Of a stretch of 64,000 nt of DNA, positions 1 through 7,652 are shown piece by piece. Source of the DNA: Amnibacterium sp. CER49. Its GTDB lineage: Bacteria > Actinomycetota > Actinomycetes > Actinomycetales > Microbacteriaceae. Made by a program: the position numbers and the translations under genes. Position 1 is the first letter of the stretch; the number at the start of each line of letters is the position of its first letter. The stretch lies in contig NZ_JARVWQ010000002.1 in assembly GCF_029846255.1 (NCBI RefSeq), positions 310,001-374,000 of the forward strand. The letters are read 5' to 3'. The notes under the pieces were generated by a model. It was not told the origin of the DNA, searched no databases, and was given only the letters and a program-made list of their open reading frames with translations.

Positions 1-314
1 CGATCCTCCGCTCGTATGACGCACTCGTGTCGCTCACGCCGTCGCCCTACGTGGCGCTCGCGCGGGCGATCGCGGTCGGGGCCGCCGACGGGCCCGACGC
101 GGGCCTCGGCGCGCTCGCCCGGCTCCGCGCGACGGGTGCGCTGCCCGGCAACCACTACCTGCCCGCCGCGGAGGCGGACCTGCTGCGCCGCGCGGGCCGG
201 CACGGCGAGGCGGCGGCCGCCTACCGCAGCGCGCTCGACCTCGTGCGCAACGGGGCCGAGCGCGACTTCCTCGAGCGACGGCTCGCGGAGGTCGCGCCCG
301 GCCCGCGTCCCTGA
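1..314 (+). CDS. ECF-type RNA polymerase sigma factor, C-terminal part (cut by window edge)
   Basis: The reading frame is open from base 3 (I-L-R-S-Y-D-A-L) to the TGA at 312-314, so the 5' end lies outside the window. The visible part matches the C-terminal helical domain of large ECF sigma factors of the SigJ/DUF6596 type. It has a Y-D-A-L-V-S-L-T-P-S-P motif followed by a V-A-L-A-R-A-I-A-V segment and a tetratricopeptide-like A-A-A-Y-R-S-A-L-D-L-V tail. Such proteins direct RNA polymerase to a small regulon, often alongside a YCII-domain protein, but the partner would lie upstream and is not visible. The family call rests on the C-terminus only. Confidence 0.8.
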   Translation, partial: ILRSYDALVSLTPSPYVALARAIAVGAADGPDAGLGALARLRATGALPGNHYLPAAEADLLRRAGRHGEAAAAYRSALDLVRNGAERDFLERRLAEVAPGPRP

Positions 315-345
315 GCAGGTCCTGCGCCGGCGGGTTCGGGCGGCG

Positions 346-1755
346 TCAGAGCAGCGGCAGCGCCGCCTCGGCCGGCTCGCCGGAGGGCAGCTGCACGGCG
401 TGCCCGAACCGCATCAGGTTGTCCGGGTCGTAGCGGCGCTTCGCCTTCGTGATCGCGTCGTAGGCGTCCGGGCTCCAGGCGCGGGCCCGATCCTCGGCGT
501 CTCCCGGTCGCCCGTGGAAGTTCACGAGCGTCCGCCCGGTCGACCAGGGGCGGAGCGCCTCGAGGAACGCGGCGATGGCGTCCGGCACCATCGCGGCGAT
601 CGGCGGCGCGAGCACCCCGACCGCCTGCGTGATCCACGCGGCGTCGCGGCCCGAGACCGCGTCGAGCACCGGCGACGGCTTCCCGAGGGCACCGCCGAGC
701 AGGCGCAGCTCGACGAGCAGCGCCGGGAACTGCTTGCCGGGCCCCGCGACGTCGAGCAGCGCGCGCTGCGCGTCCTCGTCGAAATCGGTGAGCAGCGCAC
801 CGCCGTTCTCGAAGGGCAGGGGGTCGGCCGGATCCATGCTCACGAGGTCGACCTGCTCGTAGCCGAGCGGTCCGACCATGTCCATGACGGGCGTCGACAC
901 GTGGCGCATCGGGGCGATGAGACGGTCGCCCTCCTCGGCGGTGCCGGGGTAGGCGAAGCGGAGGTGCACGAGGAACCGGCCGCGGATGGGCTCGGGGATG
1001 AACTCCTCCGGCGGCAGCCGCAGGAGCGCGATCGACGGGCACGCGTCGTCGGGCAGCCCGGCGACCCAGGCGCGGAAGGCGGTGAACACCTCCTCGGCGT
1101 CCTCGCCGGGGTACATGATGCTGCCGCCGTAGAAGTCGGTCAGCGGGATGAGGTCGAGCTCGAGGCCGGTGACGACGCCGAAATTGCCCTTGCCGCCCTT
1201 CAGCACGGCGAAGAGGTCGGCGTCGTGGCCGGCGTCGACGGTGCGGCTGCGGCCGTCCGGGGTGACGACGTCGATGCTGCGCACGAAGTCGGCCGCGAAG
1301 CCGAACGCGCGGCCGAGCACCGGCAGGCCCCCGCCGAGGATGTAGCCGACGATGCCGACGTCGCTGCTCGAGCCGTTCAGGGCGATGAGGCCGTGCGGCA
1401 CGATCTTCGGCAGCAGGTCCTTCCACTGCACGCCGGCGCCGACGCGGGCGGTGCGGGCGGCGATGTCGACCTCGACGTCCTTGAGCAGCCGGGTGCTGAT
1501 GAGGAGCCCGTCGTACATCGCGTCCGTGACACCGTGCCCGGTGGACTGCGCGGCGATCGGCAGCTTCTGCGCCGCCGCCCAGCGCACGCCGGCCGCGACG
1601 TCCGCGGCGCTCGCGGCCTCGAGCAGGGCGTCGGGCTCGTGCTGCACGGCGACGTTCCAGGGCCTCGCGGCTTCCGCGAAGCCCTCGTCCCCGGGCCGGA
1701 GCACCCGGCCCTCGACCTCGTCCTGCAGATCCGCGATGGCCATGGCGACCGTCAT
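346..1755 (-). CDS. FAD-binding oxidoreductase (BBE/PCMH type)
   Basis: This 469-residue protein has an N-terminal PCMH FAD-binding domain (about residues 40-210) and a C-terminal berberine-bridge segment ending Y-D-P-D-N-L-M-R-F. A His in the S-T-G-H-G motif is at the position that carries 8-alpha-histidyl FAD in this family. The usual second anchor, a Cys in the following loop, is replaced by Ser/Asp (S-S-S-D-V-G), so any covalent attachment should be single. Substrates in the family include sugars, alcohols and alkaloid-like molecules, and none can be assigned. The ATG at 1755 is chosen because GGGAG lies a few bases upstream and the next frame extension is low-complexity Arg-rich. It is divergent from the cupredoxin gene. 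Confidence 0.85.
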   Translation of the reverse strand: MTVAMAIADLQDEVEGRVLRPGDEGFAEAARPWNVAVQHEPDALLEAASAADVAAGVRWAAAQKLPIAAQSTGHGVTDAMYDGLLISTRLLKDVEVDIAARTARVGAGVQWKDLLPKIVPHGLIALNGSSSDVGIVGYILGGGLPVLGRAFGFAADFVRSIDVVTPDGRSRTVDAGHDADLFAVLKGGKGNFGVVTGLELDLIPLTDFYGGSIMYPGEDAEEVFTAFRAWVAGLPDDACPSIALLRLPPEEFIPEPIRGRFLVHLRFAYPGTAEEGDRLIAPMRHVSTPVMDMVGPLGYEQVDLVSMDPADPLPFENGGALLTDFDEDAQRALLDVAGPGKQFPALLVELRLLGGALGKPSPVLDAVSGRDAAWITQAVGVLAPPIAAMVPDAIAAFLEALRPWSTGRTLVNFHGRPGDAEDRARAWSPDAYDAITKAKRRYDPDNLMRFGHAVQLPSGEPAEAALPLL

Positions 1756-2142
1756 CCGTGCTCCCGCGATGCTCAGGTGCGGCCGCGTCGCCGCACGCCG
1801 CACCGACGCTAGGGGCGCGGCGCAGGGCGAGGCCATACGTGGTTCTGCGTATCCCGGGACCTTCGGCCCTCTTGCGGCGCCTGCGCGGCGGGTCCAGCGT
1901 GACGACGGCTCCGCGGCCGCGTGCCCGGCGCCGATTGTGAGGCGTGGATGGGTGGAGCGTCGCGCGCGGCGGTCTGAGGACCGGGACCACGCGTCGGCGG
2001 GTCGAAGCAGCACCTGGGACGTCCCCGCCCTCGAGACGGGCCCGCCGGCCACGCCGGATCGAGCATCCGGTCGCCCGGTTCCGCCGCGCCGCCCTCTGCC
2101 GGCGCGGCATCGCAGAACCTCGAGCATGAGAGGTAGAGGCCG
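1756..2142. other. Divergent intergenic region with candidate promoter and inverted repeat
   Basis: These 387 bases hold no convincing gene. On the minus strand a TAGCGT hexamer (plus 1806-1811) could be the -10 box of the FAD oxidoreductase, giving a leader of about 45 bases. An inverted repeat ATACG-N8-CGTAT at 1835-1852 lies upstream of it and could bind a regulator. Near the other end AGGTAGAGG at 2130-2138 is the ribosome-binding site of the cupredoxin. All regulatory readings here are inference from base patterns. Confidence 0.4.
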
Positions 2143-3114
2143 ATGTCGCCTTCTCCCACGTACCGTCGGGAGCGCAGAGTCCTGCAGCTCCTCCTCGCCT
2201 TCCTGATCGCGCTCTTCCTGCCCGCCGCGCTGATGGGCGCGGCGACCTCACCGGCGCACCACCATCCCGTCACCTGGCGGGTGCTCGCCGGCAACCAGTC
2301 GCACGACCTCGCCATCCAGGGCATGTCGTACCTGCCGAAGAACATCTGGATCGACGCCGGCGACACCGTCCACTGGGTGGCCAACTCGGCCGAGCCGCAC
2401 ACGGTGACCTTCCTCGCCGCCGGGCAGACCCTCGCGAGCACGCAGCCGTTCAACCCCGGGAACCCGCAGCAGACGACGGTGGTCGGCGGCTCCTCGTACG
2501 ACGGGCACTCCTACTACAACTCGGGCGTGCTCACGACCGAGGCGCAGTTCGGCTTCGGCATCACCCCGGTGCAGAGCTACTCGCTGCGCTTCCCGCACCG
2601 CGGCACCTTCACCTACTGGTGCCTCCTCCACGGCGCCGCCATGAAGGGCGTCGTCCACGTGCAGCGCGCCGGGGCGCACTACCCGTACACGCAGCGTCAG
2701 TACGACGCGCAGGGCGTCCGTGCCGCGAACCGGATCCTGAGCGACGGCTACGACCTGTGGGAGGAGACCGCCGAGCACGCGAGCAACCACAGGGTGCTCG
2801 AGGGCAACGACGACGGGACCGCGATGGTGATGCGCTTCATCCGGCCGACCGTGCACGTGCGCGTCGGGCAGTCCGTCACGTTCGCGAACATCGGGATGGG
2901 CGCTCCCCACACCGTCACGTTCGGTCAGGAGCCCCCGAACCCGTTCCCGCCGTCGGGTGACCCGAAGCACTACGCCGGAGGGAACCTGAACTCCGGGATC
3001 CAGCCGCCGGGCGCGAGCTTCACCGTGACGTTCACGAAGGAGGGGACGTTCTCCTACATCTGCGCGCTCCACGACTACATGGGGATGGTCGGCAAGGTGG
3101 TCGTCGAGGACTGA
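2143..3114 (+). CDS. Exported two-domain cupredoxin (plastocyanin-like copper protein)
   Basis: This 323-residue protein starts with an Arg-rich N-terminus and a hydrophobic segment (about residues 13-33), which is either a signal peptide or an anchor. Two plastocyanin-like domains follow. The first shows type-1 copper ligands H86, C160, H163 and M167. The second shows H256, C307, H310 and M313 or M315, and the motif P-H-T-V-T-F is repeated in both. The pair of complete sites suggests it binds two copper ions outside the membrane and carries electrons, but no redox partner gene is adjacent. The start has GAGGTAGAGG upstream. Confidence 0.88.
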   Translation: MSPSPTYRRERRVLQLLLAFLIALFLPAALMGAATSPAHHHPVTWRVLAGNQSHDLAIQGMSYLPKNIWIDAGDTVHWVANSAEPHTVTFLAAGQTLASTQPFNPGNPQQTTVVGGSSYDGHSYYNSGVLTTEAQFGFGITPVQSYSLRFPHRGTFTYWCLLHGAAMKGVVHVQRAGAHYPYTQRQYDAQGVRAANRILSDGYDLWEETAEHASNHRVLEGNDDGTAMVMRFIRPTVHVRVGQSVTFANIGMGAPHTVTFGQEPPNPFPPSGDPKHYAGGNLNSGIQPPGASFTVTFTKEGTFSYICALHDYMGMVGKVVVED

Positions 3115-3211
3115 CACCATCTGCACGAGACGGGCGGCGCGTGTCCTCCGGGGCGCGCGCCGTTCGTCGTGCTGACGATGGCGCGACGACGCCGAGGAAC
3201 TGGAGGACGAG

Positions 3212-3601
3212 ATGGTGGACATGCTGCTCGAGCTGGTCGTGGTGCAGGTCGCCGACGTCGACCGCGCGAAGGCCTTCTACACGGCGCAGGCGGGCTTCGT
3301 GCTCGACCACGACGTGCAGCCGGCGCCCGGGGTGCGGGTCGTGCAGGTGACGCCGCCCGGCTCGGCGTGCTCCATCGGCTTCGGCTCGGGGCTGCCCGTC
3401 TACGAGCGCGACGGGGGCCCGATCCGCGATCTGCACCTCGTCGTGACGGACCTCGACGGCGCGATCGCCGAGCTGCGCGGGCGCGGCGTCGCGGTGAGCG
3501 AGCCCGTCGACGTCGGTGGCGGCGTGCGCTACGCCGGCTTCGCCGACCCGGACGGCAACAGCTACGAGCTGCAGGAGCTCGCCTGGCGGCGCGGCGTCTG
3601 A
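3212..3601 (+). CDS. VOC (glyoxalase/dioxygenase fold) family protein
   Basis: This 129-residue single-domain protein has the paired beta-alpha-beta-beta-beta modules of the vicinal oxygen chelate fold. It opens with V-A-D-V-D-R-A-K-A-F-Y and ends with the signature D-P-D-G-N-S-Y-E-L-Q-E. In related proteins the last Glu-containing strand contributes a metal ligand. Members act as glyoxalases, ring-cleaving dioxygenases or antibiotic-binding proteins, and the substrate here cannot be read from sequence. The ATG follows a GGAGGACGAG ribosome-binding site. It is one of three VOC genes in the window (also near 26.9 and 40.5 kb). Confidence 0.85.
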   Translation: MVDMLLELVVVQVADVDRAKAFYTAQAGFVLDHDVQPAPGVRVVQVTPPGSACSIGFGSGLPVYERDGGPIRDLHLVVTDLDGAIAELRGRGVAVSEPVDVGGGVRYAGFADPDGNSYELQELAWRRGV

Positions 3602-3656
3602 CCTGCTCGACCGCGCGCTCTGGACACGGCCCGCGGTCGGGCGTATCACTGCCTCC

Positions 3657-4484
3657 ATGACGCGGCGCGTGGTGGTCGCCTGGAACGGTTCGGCGGCGGC
3701 GGGCGAGGCCCTGGAGTGGGCGGGACGGCACTACCCGGAGGCGGAGCGGATCGAGCTCGTCGAGGTCGACGGGCGGGGGAGCCGCGCCGATCCCTCGCAC
3801 CGTGACGCCGAGGCGGCGGCCGAGGCGCTGCGGCGGCAGCGGCCCGGTGCGGCGGTGGCGGTGGCGCACGAGCACGGCGACCTGGTCGAGACCCTCGCCG
3901 GCCGGACGGCGCCCGACGCGCTGCTCGTGCTCGGCGGCCGGGAGCACGAGGAGTCGCGGCTCGGGCACCGCACGTCGACCGCCTACCGCGTCGTGCTCGA
4001 TGCCGAGGGGCCGGTGGCCGTCGTGCCGCAGGCGTTCCGCGGCGGCAGCGCGGTCGTCGTCGGCATCGCCGGTCCCCACGACGACCCGTGCGTCGTGCTC
4101 AGCGCCGCGGAGGAGGCGACGCGGCGGCACCAGCGGCTCGTCGCCGTCCACGTGCCGAAGCCGCTGCTCGGCGTCGGCCTCGGCGCGCTGCCCGGCGAGT
4201 CCGTCGCGCAGGCCCGCGAGCTGCGGGACCTCGAGCGGATGGTCGACGACGCGCTGGCGCCCGTGAAGGAGCGCTACCCGAGGCTGCCGGTCGCGAAGCA
4301 CGTGCTCCGCGGCCGCGCCGCCGACGTGCTGCTCGCGGAGGCGCGGTCGGCGTCGCTGCTCGTCATCGGCCGCGACGACGCCGCGCCCCGCGACCGGCGG
4401 CCGGTGACGCACGGCGGCATGCTGCTGAGCCCCGCGCCGGTGGTCGTGGTGCCACCGGGCACGGAGCTCGCGCAGGCCTCCTAG
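3657..4484 (+). CDS. Tandem universal stress protein (UspA-like)
   Basis: This 275-residue protein has two UspA-like halves, each beginning with a hydrophobic beta strand (R-R-V-V-V-A-W-N-G-S and S-A-V-V-V-G-I-A-G). The second half ends in P-A-P-V-V-V-V-P. The ATP-binding pattern G-2x-G-9x-S/T expected before that strand is degenerate here (G-R-D-D-A-A-P...G-G-M-L), so nucleotide binding may be lost. The start at ATG 3657 has no ribosome-binding site but has TATCAC just upstream, suggesting a leaderless start. The stop codon overlaps the convergent aminopeptidase stop. Confidence 0.8.
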   Translation: MTRRVVVAWNGSAAAGEALEWAGRHYPEAERIELVEVDGRGSRADPSHRDAEAAAEALRRQRPGAAVAVAHEHGDLVETLAGRTAPDALLVLGGREHEESRLGHRTSTAYRVVLDAEGPVAVVPQAFRGGSAVVVGIAGPHDDPCVVLSAAEEATRRHQRLVAVHVPKPLLGVGLGALPGESVAQARELRDLERMVDDALAPVKERYPRLPVAKHVLRGRAADVLLAEARSASLLVIGRDDAAPRDRRPVTHGGMLLSPAPVVVVPPGTELAQAS

Positions 4485-6919
4485 CCGGCGTCGCGGGCGG
4501 CGAGCATGCGGCGGCCCGTGTCGACGCCGTCGAGCAGTGTGGTGCGTACCGTCGGGTTCACGCCGTCCTGGTGCGCGGCGCCGGTCGCGGCCTCGAGGAA
4601 CGACTGGTCGAGCACCGCGAACGGGAACATGCCGCGGATGATGCCGAGCTGGCCGAGCATGCCCGCGTCGCCGAACGAGGCGAGCACCTCGAGGTAGCGC
4701 ATCGGGTACTCGGCGAGCAGCTCCCCCTGCAGGGGCCGCCAGAAGCTGCGGGCGACGCGGCCGCGGGCTGGGCCGGCGGGCACGCGGCGCTCGATCATCA
4801 TCGCCTGCCAGAGCTCGCGCTTCGCCTCGGCGTCCGGCCGCGCGCCGCGGGCGGCGAGCGCTGAGGCGAAGGCGTCGGGGTCGGGGTCGCGCTCCTGCAG
4901 GGCGGTCACCGCGGCGTCGTCGAGCCGGCCGAGCTCGGCCTGCCGGATGAGCACCCGCCAGGCGAGGTCGACGTCGTCCGCGGCGGCGCGCTCGAGCAGG
5001 TCGAGCTGCGCCTGCTCGGTCGCGACCGCGGCGAGCGTGCGGAGCGCCGGCTGCCGGTGCTCCCGGGACTCCGCGAGGGTCTCCGCGGTCGCGGCGAGCC
5101 GGGCGGCGAGCTCCGGGATCCGGTCCGTGGGCGTCCAGAGCTCGACGGCCGAGAGCGCCAGGGTGAGCAGCCCTTCGACGACGGCGGGGCTCGTCTCGAC
5201 CGCGAGCACGTCCGTGACGACGTGGGCGAACGCCTCGCCCTCGAGCTCGCCCTTCACGAGCATGTCCCAGAACGTCGTGACCGCGAGGGTGCGCGAGAGG
5301 GCGTCGGGCAGCTTCGCCGCGTGCGCGCGGAGCGCGACGAGCGACGCGGCGTCGGGACGGACCGCGGCGAAGGTGAGGTCGCCGGCGTTCACGAGCGACA
5401 CGGATCCGCCGGGCAGCTCGATCGGCGTCTCGCGGCCCGACACCTCGACGGACACGCGGCCTGCCGGCACGAGTTCGTCGCCCGCGATGTCGAAGCCGGC
5501 GATCTCGAGCCGGTGCGGTCGCGGACGGCCGCCGTCCGGGGCGGTGGCGACGAGCGTCGAGCCTGCGAGCTCGAGGGTGTCGGTGCCGGCGCGGTCCAGC
5601 CAGTCGGTCGTCCAGGCGCCGAGGTCGCGGCCGGAGGCGGCGGCGAACGACGACATGAGGTCGTCGAGGCGCGTGTTGCCCCAGGCGTGCCAGTGGAAGT
5701 AGGCGCGGAGGCCGTCGACGAACGCGTCCTCGCCGAGGTAGGCGGCGAGCTGGTGCAGCACGGCCTCGCCCTTGTCGTAGGTGATGTCGTCGAAGTTCGC
5801 CATCGCCTGCTGCACGTCGGGCACGTCGCCGCGGATGGGGTGCGTCGCCGGCCCCATGTCCTGCCGGTACCCAGCGAGCTTCGAGTCGAGGAGGTCGGTC
5901 GCCCACGCGTCCGTGTACTCGGTCGCGCCGACCATCGCCCAGGTCGCCGCCCACGAGGCGAACGCCTCGTTCAGCCAGAGGTCGTCCCACCAGCGCATCG
6001 TCACGAGGTCGCCGAACCACATGTGCGCCATCTCGTGGAGGATCACGTTCGCGCGGCCGGAGCGCTGCCGGAAGGTCGGTGCGCTGCGGAAGAGGAAGGC
6101 GTCGGTGTGGGTGACGCTGCCCCAGTTCTCCATCGCGCCGCCCATGTCGGGTACGAACACCTGGTCGTACCGCTGCTGCGCGAACGGGAAGTCGAAGCGC
6201 TCGCCGAACCAGGCGAGGCCGCGGGCGGTGAGGTCGAAGAGCTCGTCGGCGTCGCGCTCGAGGAACGGCACGAGCGACTGGCGGCAGTAGAGGCCGAGGT
6301 CGTAGCCGCCGACGGTGCGGCGCACCTGGTGGAAGGGGCCCGCGTTCACGACGGTGACGTAGGGGGAGAGGGGCGGGGTCGGCAGGAACGTCCAGCGCTT
6401 CGCGTCGCCCTCCGGCTCGACCTTCTCGGGCGCGCTGTTGTTCGTGACGGTCCACGTCGCGGGCGCCAGGGCGGTGAAGCGGTGCACGGCCTTGAGATCC
6501 GGCTGGTCGAAGCACGCCCAGAGCCGTCGGGCCTCGTCGGGCTCGAACGTCGTCCAGAGGTAGACGAGCCCGTCCTTCGGGTCGACCGTCCGCAGCACGC
6601 CCTGCCCGGCGTCGGTGTGCGACTGGCTCGAGACAACGACGAGCTCGTTGAACGAAGCGAGGCCGGGCAGAGGCAGACGCCCGTCGGCGACGGTGCGGAC
6701 GTCGAGCTCGGTGCCGTTCAGGCTCGCCCGCTCGACGTCGGCGACGACGTCGACGAAGGTGCTGCTGCCGGGGGTCCGGCAGGTGAACGCGATCGTCGAG
6801 GTCGCCCGGATCGTCGGACCGTCGAGCAGGCCGGTGAGGTCGACGTCGATGTCGTAGCGCTCCACGGCGAGCAGCGCCGCGCGCTCCTCGGCCTCGGCGC
6901 GGGTCAGGCTGGCGGGCAT
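4481..6919 (-). CDS. pepN: Aminopeptidase N (M1 family zinc metallopeptidase)
   Basis: This 812-residue cytosolic aminopeptidase removes N-terminal residues from peptides. It carries the exopeptidase motif G-G-A-M-E-N near residue 260, the zinc motif H-E-M-A-H near residue 293 and the third ligand in W-L-N-E-A-F about 20 residues further on. A C-terminal ERAP1-like helical domain follows. The length is slightly below the roughly 850 residues usual for actinobacterial PepN. The ATG at 6919 is preceded by GAGGAGG. The last base of the reading frame lies inside the stop codon of the convergent universal stress gene: the palindrome CTAG at 4481-4484 serves as TAG on both strands. Confidence 0.95.
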   Translation of the reverse strand: MPASLTRAEAEERAALLAVERYDIDVDLTGLLDGPTIRATSTIAFTCRTPGSSTFVDVVADVERASLNGTELDVRTVADGRLPLPGLASFNELVVVSSQSHTDAGQGVLRTVDPKDGLVYLWTTFEPDEARRLWACFDQPDLKAVHRFTALAPATWTVTNNSAPEKVEPEGDAKRWTFLPTPPLSPYVTVVNAGPFHQVRRTVGGYDLGLYCRQSLVPFLERDADELFDLTARGLAWFGERFDFPFAQQRYDQVFVPDMGGAMENWGSVTHTDAFLFRSAPTFRQRSGRANVILHEMAHMWFGDLVTMRWWDDLWLNEAFASWAATWAMVGATEYTDAWATDLLDSKLAGYRQDMGPATHPIRGDVPDVQQAMANFDDITYDKGEAVLHQLAAYLGEDAFVDGLRAYFHWHAWGNTRLDDLMSSFAAASGRDLGAWTTDWLDRAGTDTLELAGSTLVATAPDGGRPRPHRLEIAGFDIAGDELVPAGRVSVEVSGRETPIELPGGSVSLVNAGDLTFAAVRPDAASLVALRAHAAKLPDALSRTLAVTTFWDMLVKGELEGEAFAHVVTDVLAVETSPAVVEGLLTLALSAVELWTPTDRIPELAARLAATAETLAESREHRQPALRTLAAVATEQAQLDLLERAAADDVDLAWRVLIRQAELGRLDDAAVTALQERDPDPDAFASALAARGARPDAEAKRELWQAMMIERRVPAGPARGRVARSFWRPLQGELLAEYPMRYLEVLASFGDAGMLGQLGIIRGMFPFAVLDQSFLEAATGAAHQDGVNPTVRTTLLDGVDTGRRMLAARDAG

Positions 6920-7000
6920 GGATCCTCCTCGATCGGGCAGCGGCCGCTCGTCAGGCTATTGCGCGGATGGTGGGACCCCACGGAGTGCGAGAGTGGCCCC

Positions 7001-7285
7001 GTGGTCGACCTCCGGTTCTCGGGCGAGGTGTGGTTCTGGCGCGGACCCGCGCCGTTCCACTTCGTGACGGTGCCCGAGGAGGAGGCCGCGGTGCTCGCCG
7101 GGCTCGCGCCGACGGTCACCTACGGCTGGGGGATGATCCCGGCGAGGGTGCGGATCGGCTCGACCGAGGCGCGCACGTCGCTCTGGCCGAAGGACGGCGG
7201 CTACGTGGTGCCGATCAAGAAGCTGCTGCAGGACGCGGAGGGCGTCGGTGTCGGTGACGTGGTCGAGGTGTCGCTGCGGATCTGA
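7001..7285 (+). CDS. DUF1905 domain protein
   Basis: This 94-residue protein starts at GTG 7001 (M-V-D-L-R-F-S-G-E-V-W-F-W). It contains the DUF1905 beta-barrel pattern, with W-R-G-P-A-P-F-H-F-V-T-V-P near the N-terminus, a central Y-G-W-G-M-I-P-A-R-V-R-I-G strand and a terminal G-D-V-V-E-V-S-L. The length equals a single domain with no fused YdeI segment. The function of the family is not established. The upstream region is short and has no strong ribosome-binding site. Confidence 0.8.
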   Translation: MVDLRFSGEVWFWRGPAPFHFVTVPEEEAAVLAGLAPTVTYGWGMIPARVRIGSTEARTSLWPKDGGYVVPIKKLLQDAEGVGVGDVVEVSLRI

Positions 7286-7356
7286 GCCGCGTGCGGGACC
7301 TCCGACCCGGGCCGGACGGCCCGTCCCGACGGCCGCTGTCGGAGGACGCTGACGCC

Positions 7357-7605
7357 ATGCCGACATTCATCGACGTGCACGACGGGTTCGTGGGCGTCAC
7401 GCAGGAGCAGCTCGCCGAGGCGCACCAGGCCGACCTCGACATCGAGGCGTCCGAGGGCGTCCACTTCGAGAAGGCGTGGCTCGACCCGGAGAGCGGCAAG
7501 GTGTTCTGCCTCTCCTCGGGGCCGTCGCGCGAGGCGGTGATGCGCATCCACGAGCGGGCGGGCCACGCCACCGACCAGGTGTACGAGGTGCCGGTGCAGG
7601 TCTAG
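7357..7605 (+). CDS. DUF4242 (SCO4226-like nickel-binding) protein
   Basis: This 82-residue protein begins M-P-T-F-I-D-V-H, contains a C-L-S-S-G-P-S-R-E-A-V strand-helix unit and ends V-Y-E-V-P-V-Q-V. This matches the small ferredoxin-like DUF4242 fold described for the Streptomyces nickel-binding protein SCO4226. Candidate metal ligands include His8 and the single Cys. It is followed at once by a very strong terminator. GGAGGA lies upstream of the chosen ATG. Confidence 0.8.
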   Translation: MPTFIDVHDGFVGVTQEQLAEAHQADLDIEASEGVHFEKAWLDPESGKVFCLSSGPSREAVMRIHERAGHATDQVYEVPVQV

Positions 7606-7606
7606 G

Positions 7607-7648
7607 CGAGGACGAGGCCGGGCTCCGAGGAGCCCGGCCTCGTCCTCG
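7607..7648. terminator. Strong bidirectional terminator hairpin
   Basis: A perfect 19-base stem (7608-7626 pairing with 7629-7647), extended by one further pair, closes a minimal loop between the converging DUF4242 and MFS genes. It lacks a long T tract, as is common for high-GC actinobacteria. Confidence 0.85.
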
Positions 7649-7652
7649 TCCG

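Noticed and set aside
3657-4484. Universal stress protein as an ATP-binding sensor
   Set aside because: The G-2x-G-9x-S/T nucleotide motif is not intact, so I do not claim ATP binding.
3075-6515. Minus-strand open frame of 1146 codons across the VOC, stress-protein and pepN genes
   Set aside because: Its translation is Arg/Ala/Pro-rich without any domain and lies antisense to or out of frame with well-supported genes. At this GC content long frames without stops arise by chance.
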